A DNA stretch of 44,800 bases from an uncultured Clostridia bacterium. Its GTDB lineage: Bacteria; Bacillota; Clostridia; TANB77; CAG-508. Position 1 is the stretch's first letter. Each line of letters opens with the position of its first letter. The notes under the pieces were generated by a model. It did no database searches, was not told the DNA's origin, and was given only the letters and a program-made list of their open reading frames with translations. A program made the translations under genes and the position numbers. Shown one piece after another: positions 41,991 to 44,800 of the stretch. Location: the NCBI GenBank assembly GCA_934162255.1, contig CAKPIG010000008.1, positions 1 to 44,800 of the forward strand, read 5' to 3'.

Positions 41991-43016
41991 CTAATTTTCT
42001 TTATTTTTGTTAAATTCTTCAATTAATCTATCAACTGCTTTGTTCTCAACAAACTTTTCTGCCTGCTTTATTGTATACTCAAATAGCTTTTCATCACTAC
42101 TTCCATGTGCTTTTACTACTGGTTTTTTTACTCCTAAGAATAATGCTCCTCCATATCTTTTATAATCCATTGTATTTGAAAATCTATTTATTGCAGGTAA
42201 TGATGGTATTACAGCCAACTTAGACATAAAGTTTTTTAATAAGCTTTCTTTTAATGTTCTTTTTACTAATTTGCCTAATCCTTCTGTTGTTTTTAAGAAT
42301 ACATTTCCAGTAAATCCATCAGCAATTATGGCATCTACTTTTCCTGAAAATGCGTCTCTTCCTTCAACATTTCCTATAAAGTTTATATTTAATTCTTCTG
42401 CCTTTTCACTGATTAATTTATAGCTTTCTTTTACTAATTCATTTCCTTTTGTTTCTTCTGTTCCTATATTTAATAATCCTATTGCAGGTCTATCTATTCC
42501 ATAAGTATTTCTTAAATATATTGTTGACATTTGAGCAAATTGCAATAAATTTATAGGCTTACAATTTGTATTTGATCCACAGTCCATTAATAATAATTGA
42601 CTATTGTATGCTGGCAATATTCCTCCTAAAGCAGGTCTGTCTATTCCTTTTATTCTTCCAACTATTAATGTTGCTCCAGCTAGTAATGCTCCAGAATTTC
42701 CAGCAGAAATAAATACATCTCCTTCATCTTCTTTTAGCATTCTAAATCCTACTACCATTGATGAATCTTTTTTATGCTTTATTGCGACTGTTGGTTGGTC
42801 TTCCATTTCTATTGTTTCTGTTGCATTTTTTATTTTTAATCTATCAGATATTTCTTCTACTTCTTTTCCTGTAAATTCTTTTATTTTGTCTCTTATAATT
42901 TCTTCTTTTCCAATCAATGTTACTGTAGCTTTTACTTGATTTATCGCTTTTAATGCTCCTTTTATGTTTGCATCTGGTGCATTGTCTCCACCCATTGCGT
43001 CTAGTAATATGTTCAT
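41991..43016 (-). CDS. plsX: Phosphate acyltransferase PlsX
   Basis: PlsX makes acyl-phosphate from acyl-ACP for the first step of phospholipid synthesis. It has 341 residues from the ATG at 43016, beginning MNILLDAMGGDNAP, with VFISAGNSGALLAGATLIVGR and the later DGFTGNVFLKTTEGLG. The upstream in-frame ATG at 43046 was rejected, because AGGAGGAG lies between them at the right distance for 43016. It is directly preceded by a promoter with an inverted repeat at its start site and followed by acpP. In many Firmicutes fapR is linked to plsX; it is not adjacent here. Confidence 0.97.
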   Translation of the reverse strand: MNILLDAMGGDNAPDANIKGALKAINQVKATVTLIGKEEIIRDKIKEFTGKEVEEISDRLKIKNATETIEMEDQPTVAIKHKKDSSMVVGFRMLKEDEGDVFISAGNSGALLAGATLIVGRIKGIDRPALGGILPAYNSQLLLMDCGSNTNCKPINLLQFAQMSTIYLRNTYGIDRPAIGLLNIGTEETKGNELVKESYKLISEKAEELNINFIGNVEGRDAFSGKVDAIIADGFTGNVFLKTTEGLGKLVKRTLKESLLKNFMSKLAVIPSLPAINRFSNTMDYKRYGGALFLGVKKPVVKAHGSSDEKLFEYTIKQAEKFVENKAVDRLIEEFNKNKEN

Positions 43017-43031
43017 TTCTGCTCCTCCTAT

Positions 43032-43052
43032 CACATGATTATTCATGATGTG
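43032..43052. promoter_or_regulatory. Inverted repeat at the plsX transcription start
   Basis: CATGA (43034-43038) and TCATG (43043-43047) form the centre of a symmetric stretch with CACAT and ATGTG on the flanks. It covers roughly positions +1 to +15 of the plsX transcript. It could be a repressor site, but it does not resemble the classical FapR site, and an RNA hairpin is equally possible. Confidence 0.35.
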
Positions 43053-43055
43053 TCT

Positions 43056-43084
43056 ATTTTATTATTGTTTTATTAAAATTGCAA
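43056..43084 (-). promoter_or_regulatory. SigA promoter of plsX
   Basis: TTGCAA (43084-43079), 17 bp and TAAAAT (43061-43056) on the minus strand, just after the terminator of the preceding gene. Confidence 0.7.
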
Positions 43085-43102
43085 TAGTTTTGAATAATTT
43101 GA

Positions 43103-43133
43103 ATAAAAAAAGAATACTATTTCTAGTACTCTT
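43103..43133 (-). terminator. Intrinsic terminator of the coiled-coil protein gene
   Basis: AAGAGTACTA (43133-43124) and TAGTATTCTT (43119-43110) pair with one G-U on the minus strand around a GAAA loop, followed by seven T residues. Confidence 0.88.
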
Positions 43134-43142
43134 TTAAAATAT

Positions 43143-44429
43143 TTATAATTCTCTTCCATCTTTTGATGGTTCATAATATACAGTATGATCAGTTTTTGTT
43201 TTATTTATACCGTGATTCTTATAAAAGTCATTCATTCCTTGTTCATACTCTGCTTTTGATTTCTCTGCTGATTTTTGTTTCTTTTCTAATAGCTGTTTCT
43301 TCTTATCATTTATCCTTTCCTTTTCTAATTCATCTATACCTTTTTCGGCAATTTCTGAAATATCATATAAGTCCATATTTTTAATTCTTCTTTCAAATGA
43401 TAAGTGTTTATTTTCTATGGATTTTTCTTCTTTTTTATCTTCTTCAAGTTCAACTTTATTATTTTCATTACTTTTACTTGTAGAGATTTTGTTTTTAATG
43501 TTATTAAAGAATTGTTTGATTTTTGCAAGTCTAGGATGTTTTTTATCAAATTCACTTACCTCTATTAATGAATTTTCTTGTTCTACTTCATGTTTTTCTT
43601 GTTCTGTTTTTTGTTTTCCAATTATATTTACTTGTTTAGCAGATGATTTGTCTTTTTTAGGTAAATTTGGTGCTTTAGAAATTTCATTTTCTTCTTTCGC
43701 TTCTTTCTGTAATTCTTTTATTTTCTCTAGATTTTTTCCTTTTGCCATTAACTTTTTCATATCTGGATTATAGTTATTTTTATTCCATTTTATATTTTTA
43801 TCTTCACTTTCTATTTCCCCTAAATCATTACCCCTTATTAATCTTTTAGCATAAAAATTATTTCTTGATAATTTTTTACATATCTTTCTATAATTTTTCT
43901 TTAAATCCACTTCACTCATTTGAGAAAGCTCACTTTTTTCTTCATTGGGCTCAACTTTTATTTCTTTAGCTTTTGAATTTAATTCCATAAATTTGTTATT
44001 ATTTTTATTTAATTTTTCTGTATCTTTTCCTATTTGTTCTGTTAATTTTTTTCTTTCACTTGGTGTTAAATTCTTGTCTTTCAATTTTTGTTTAGCAACT
44101 TCTATCTCTTTAAGTAATGCTTCACTTTCCTTATCTAATAATTCTTTATCTTTTTCTATTTTGCTCATACTTTTAGAACTTTCATTTGCTTTTTTTCTAA
44201 TAACTAATTCATCTTCTATTAAATCTTTTAGTTCATTCAATTCATCTTTTAACTCAATTAAATGTGCTACTTTTGGAAGATTTGCTTTAATTTTTTCTAT
44301 TGTTTTTATATGTTCTTTAACTGTTGGTAATTTTTTTGATTCTTCATCAATATTAGCTAACTCTTTATCTAATGCTCCACTTGCATATATCTCATATATT
44401 TCTTCCCATTTTTCTTTTTTATTTTCCAT
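43143..44429 (-). CDS. Highly charged coiled-coil protein, unknown function
   Basis: I do not recognise this 428-residue protein. It has no signal peptide or membrane segment. Residues about 45-165 are Glu/Lys-rich with heptad-like spacing of Leu and Ile (probable coiled coil). A small conserved-looking core follows (about 180-215, KKNYRKICKKLSRNNFYAKR), then low-complexity Lys/Glu stretches, and a C-terminal motif MNDFYKNHGINKTKTDHTVYY. The ATG at 44429 was chosen because AAAGGAGG precedes it; an upstream in-frame start at 44492 lies inside the promoter. It is monocistronic between tuf and plsX, with a consensus promoter and a phased TGTAAC array upstream, suggesting control shared with the surface-protein genes. 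Confidence 0.8.
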   Translation of the reverse strand: MENKKEKWEEIYEIYASGALDKELANIDEESKKLPTVKEHIKTIEKIKANLPKVAHLIELKDELNELKDLIEDELVIRKKANESSKSMSKIEKDKELLDKESEALLKEIEVAKQKLKDKNLTPSERKKLTEQIGKDTEKLNKNNNKFMELNSKAKEIKVEPNEEKSELSQMSEVDLKKNYRKICKKLSRNNFYAKRLIRGNDLGEIESEDKNIKWNKNNYNPDMKKLMAKGKNLEKIKELQKEAKEENEISKAPNLPKKDKSSAKQVNIIGKQKTEQEKHEVEQENSLIEVSEFDKKHPRLAKIKQFFNNIKNKISTSKSNENNKVELEEDKKEEKSIENKHLSFERRIKNMDLYDISEIAEKGIDELEKERINDKKKQLLEKKQKSAEKSKAEYEQGMNDFYKNHGINKTKTDHTVYYEPSKDGREL

Positions 44430-44463
44430 ATAAAATCCTCCTTTTATACACTCATATAACACT

Positions 44464-44492
44464 ATTATACAACTATTTGGATTTTTTGTCAA
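44464..44492 (-). promoter_or_regulatory. SigA promoter of the coiled-coil protein gene
   Basis: TTGACA (44492-44487), 17 bp and TATAAT (44469-44464) on the minus strand: a full consensus match. Confidence 0.88.
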
Positions 44493-44505
44493 TTTTTATG
44501 TAAAT

Positions 44506-44544
44506 GTAATATTTTTTTAATCAATTTGTAACATTTTTGTAACA
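44506..44544 (+). promoter_or_regulatory. Phased 11-bp array (WalR-like) before the coiled-coil gene
   Basis: TGTAAT, TGTAAC and TGTAAC on the plus strand have GTAA starts at 44506, 44528 and 44539. The spacing is 22 then 11 bp, with one degenerate position between. The last two form an exact TGTWAH-N5-TGTWAH. The motif points away from the minus-strand gene, opposite to the orientation at the three surface-protein genes, and sits 14-52 bp upstream of the -35. Confidence 0.5.
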
Positions 44545-44545
44545 A

Positions 44546-44587
44546 AAAAATAGCAAGCTCTACAAATGTAGAAACCTACTATTTTTT
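44546..44587 (-). terminator. Intrinsic terminator of tuf
   Basis: An outer AAAAATAG/CTATTTTT and an inner TCTAC/GTAGA with ATTT loop form a long, partly interrupted stem on the minus strand, followed by seven T residues. It begins about a dozen bases after the tuf stop. Confidence 0.8.
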
Positions 44588-44599
44588 ATATTTTTAAGA

Positions 44600-44800
44600 T
44601 TATTCAAGTATGTCAGCAACAACACCTGAACCAACTGTTCTACCACCTTCACGAATAGCGAATCTTAATCCTTTTTCGATAGCGATTGGTGTGATTAATT
44701 CAATTGTCATTGATACGTTGTCCCCTGGCATAACCATTTCTGTTCCAGCAGGTAATTCAATAACACCTGTTACGTCTGTTGTTCTGAAATAGAATTGTGG
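44600..44800 (-). CDS. tuf: Elongation factor Tu, C-terminal part (5' end outside window)
   Basis: The last 66 codons of EF-Tu are visible. They encode domain 3: PQFYFRTTDVTGVIELP, MVMPGDNVSMTIELI, then IAIEKGLRFAIREGGRTVG and the end SGVVADILE. The frame is open to the window edge and there is no sign of truncation in the seen part. EF-Tu delivers aminoacyl-tRNA to the ribosome; its exchange factor tsf is at 27279-28151. A terminator follows, so the coiled-coil gene downstream is separate. Confidence 0.98.
   Translation of the reverse strand, partial: PQFYFRTTDVTGVIELPAGTEMVMPGDNVSMTIELITPIAIEKGLRFAIREGGRTVGSGVVADILE

Noticed and set aside
1..44800. tRNA or rRNA genes, prophage, insertion sequences, CRISPR arrays
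   Set aside because: I found no cloverleaf, rRNA signature, transposase, integrase or spaced repeat. All gaps between genes are shorter than 300 bases and are accounted for by promoters, leaders and terminators.

Overview
The window is a very AT-rich chromosomal segment of a spore-forming, low-GC Firmicute, most likely an uncultured, possibly gut-associated member of the Clostridia. This rests on Gram-positive housekeeping gene order (gdpP/rplI/dnaB, rpoB-rpoC, rpsB-tsf, plsX-acpP-rnc), Shine-Dalgarno sequences close to AGGAGG, good SigA promoters, a spore-germination gene pair, and large BspA-like and GLUG surface proteins of the kind common in host-associated Firmicutes. Species cannot be assigned from sequence alone. 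Almost everything is on the minus strand. Only an export-family membrane protein (24695-25258) and the germination pair (34233-36613) are on the plus strand.

Layout in + coordinates. 1-4308: ftsH (cut by the window edge), tilS, dnaB, rplI. 4456-7536: a 1026-residue BspA-like protein with twenty exact 29-residue repeats, lying between rplI and gdpP, which are neighbours in many Firmicutes. 7740-9764: gdpP (c-di-AMP phosphodiesterase). 9868-17230: rpoC and rpoB, with a structured leader and a structured spacer. 17526-19253: a DUF2207 membrane protein. 19371-24481: two more large secreted proteins, one with a beta-helix and one with GLUG repeats. 24695-27189: COG2426-type membrane protein, AI-2E-family transporter, exoA. 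27279-28986: rpsB-tsf. 29099-34122: addB, pgeF and an S66 peptidase, read in that order. 34233-36613: gerAB-like and gerAC-like genes. 36648-41517: rnc, an Elp3-like radical SAM gene, a PstS-like gene, a DUF3298 gene and yitT, read from high to low coordinate. 41607-43016: plsX and acpP. 43143-44429: a charged coiled-coil protein of unknown function. 44600-44800: the 3' end of tuf.

The most notable system is the set of three large secreted proteins (4456-7536, 19371-21878, 22010-24481). They share an N-terminal module of about 170 residues but carry three unrelated repeat passengers: leucine-rich/DUF285, parallel beta-helix and GLUG. Upstream of each is an array of three or four hexamers close to TGTAAY, spaced at exactly 11 bp. 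This matches the TGTWAH-N5-TGTWAH direct repeat known for the WalR/YycF response regulator of cell-wall homeostasis. A related array lies upstream of the coiled-coil gene. I infer a modular surface-display family under shared control, probably by an OmpR/PhoB-family regulator. The shared module and its way of attaching to the cell are not recognisable to me. Other points of interest are a gerAC-like gene with no normal start codon and no lipobox cysteine, a germination operon lacking its A subunit, competing hairpins in the rpoB and rpsB leaders, and a hairpin that sequesters the yitT ribosome binding site.
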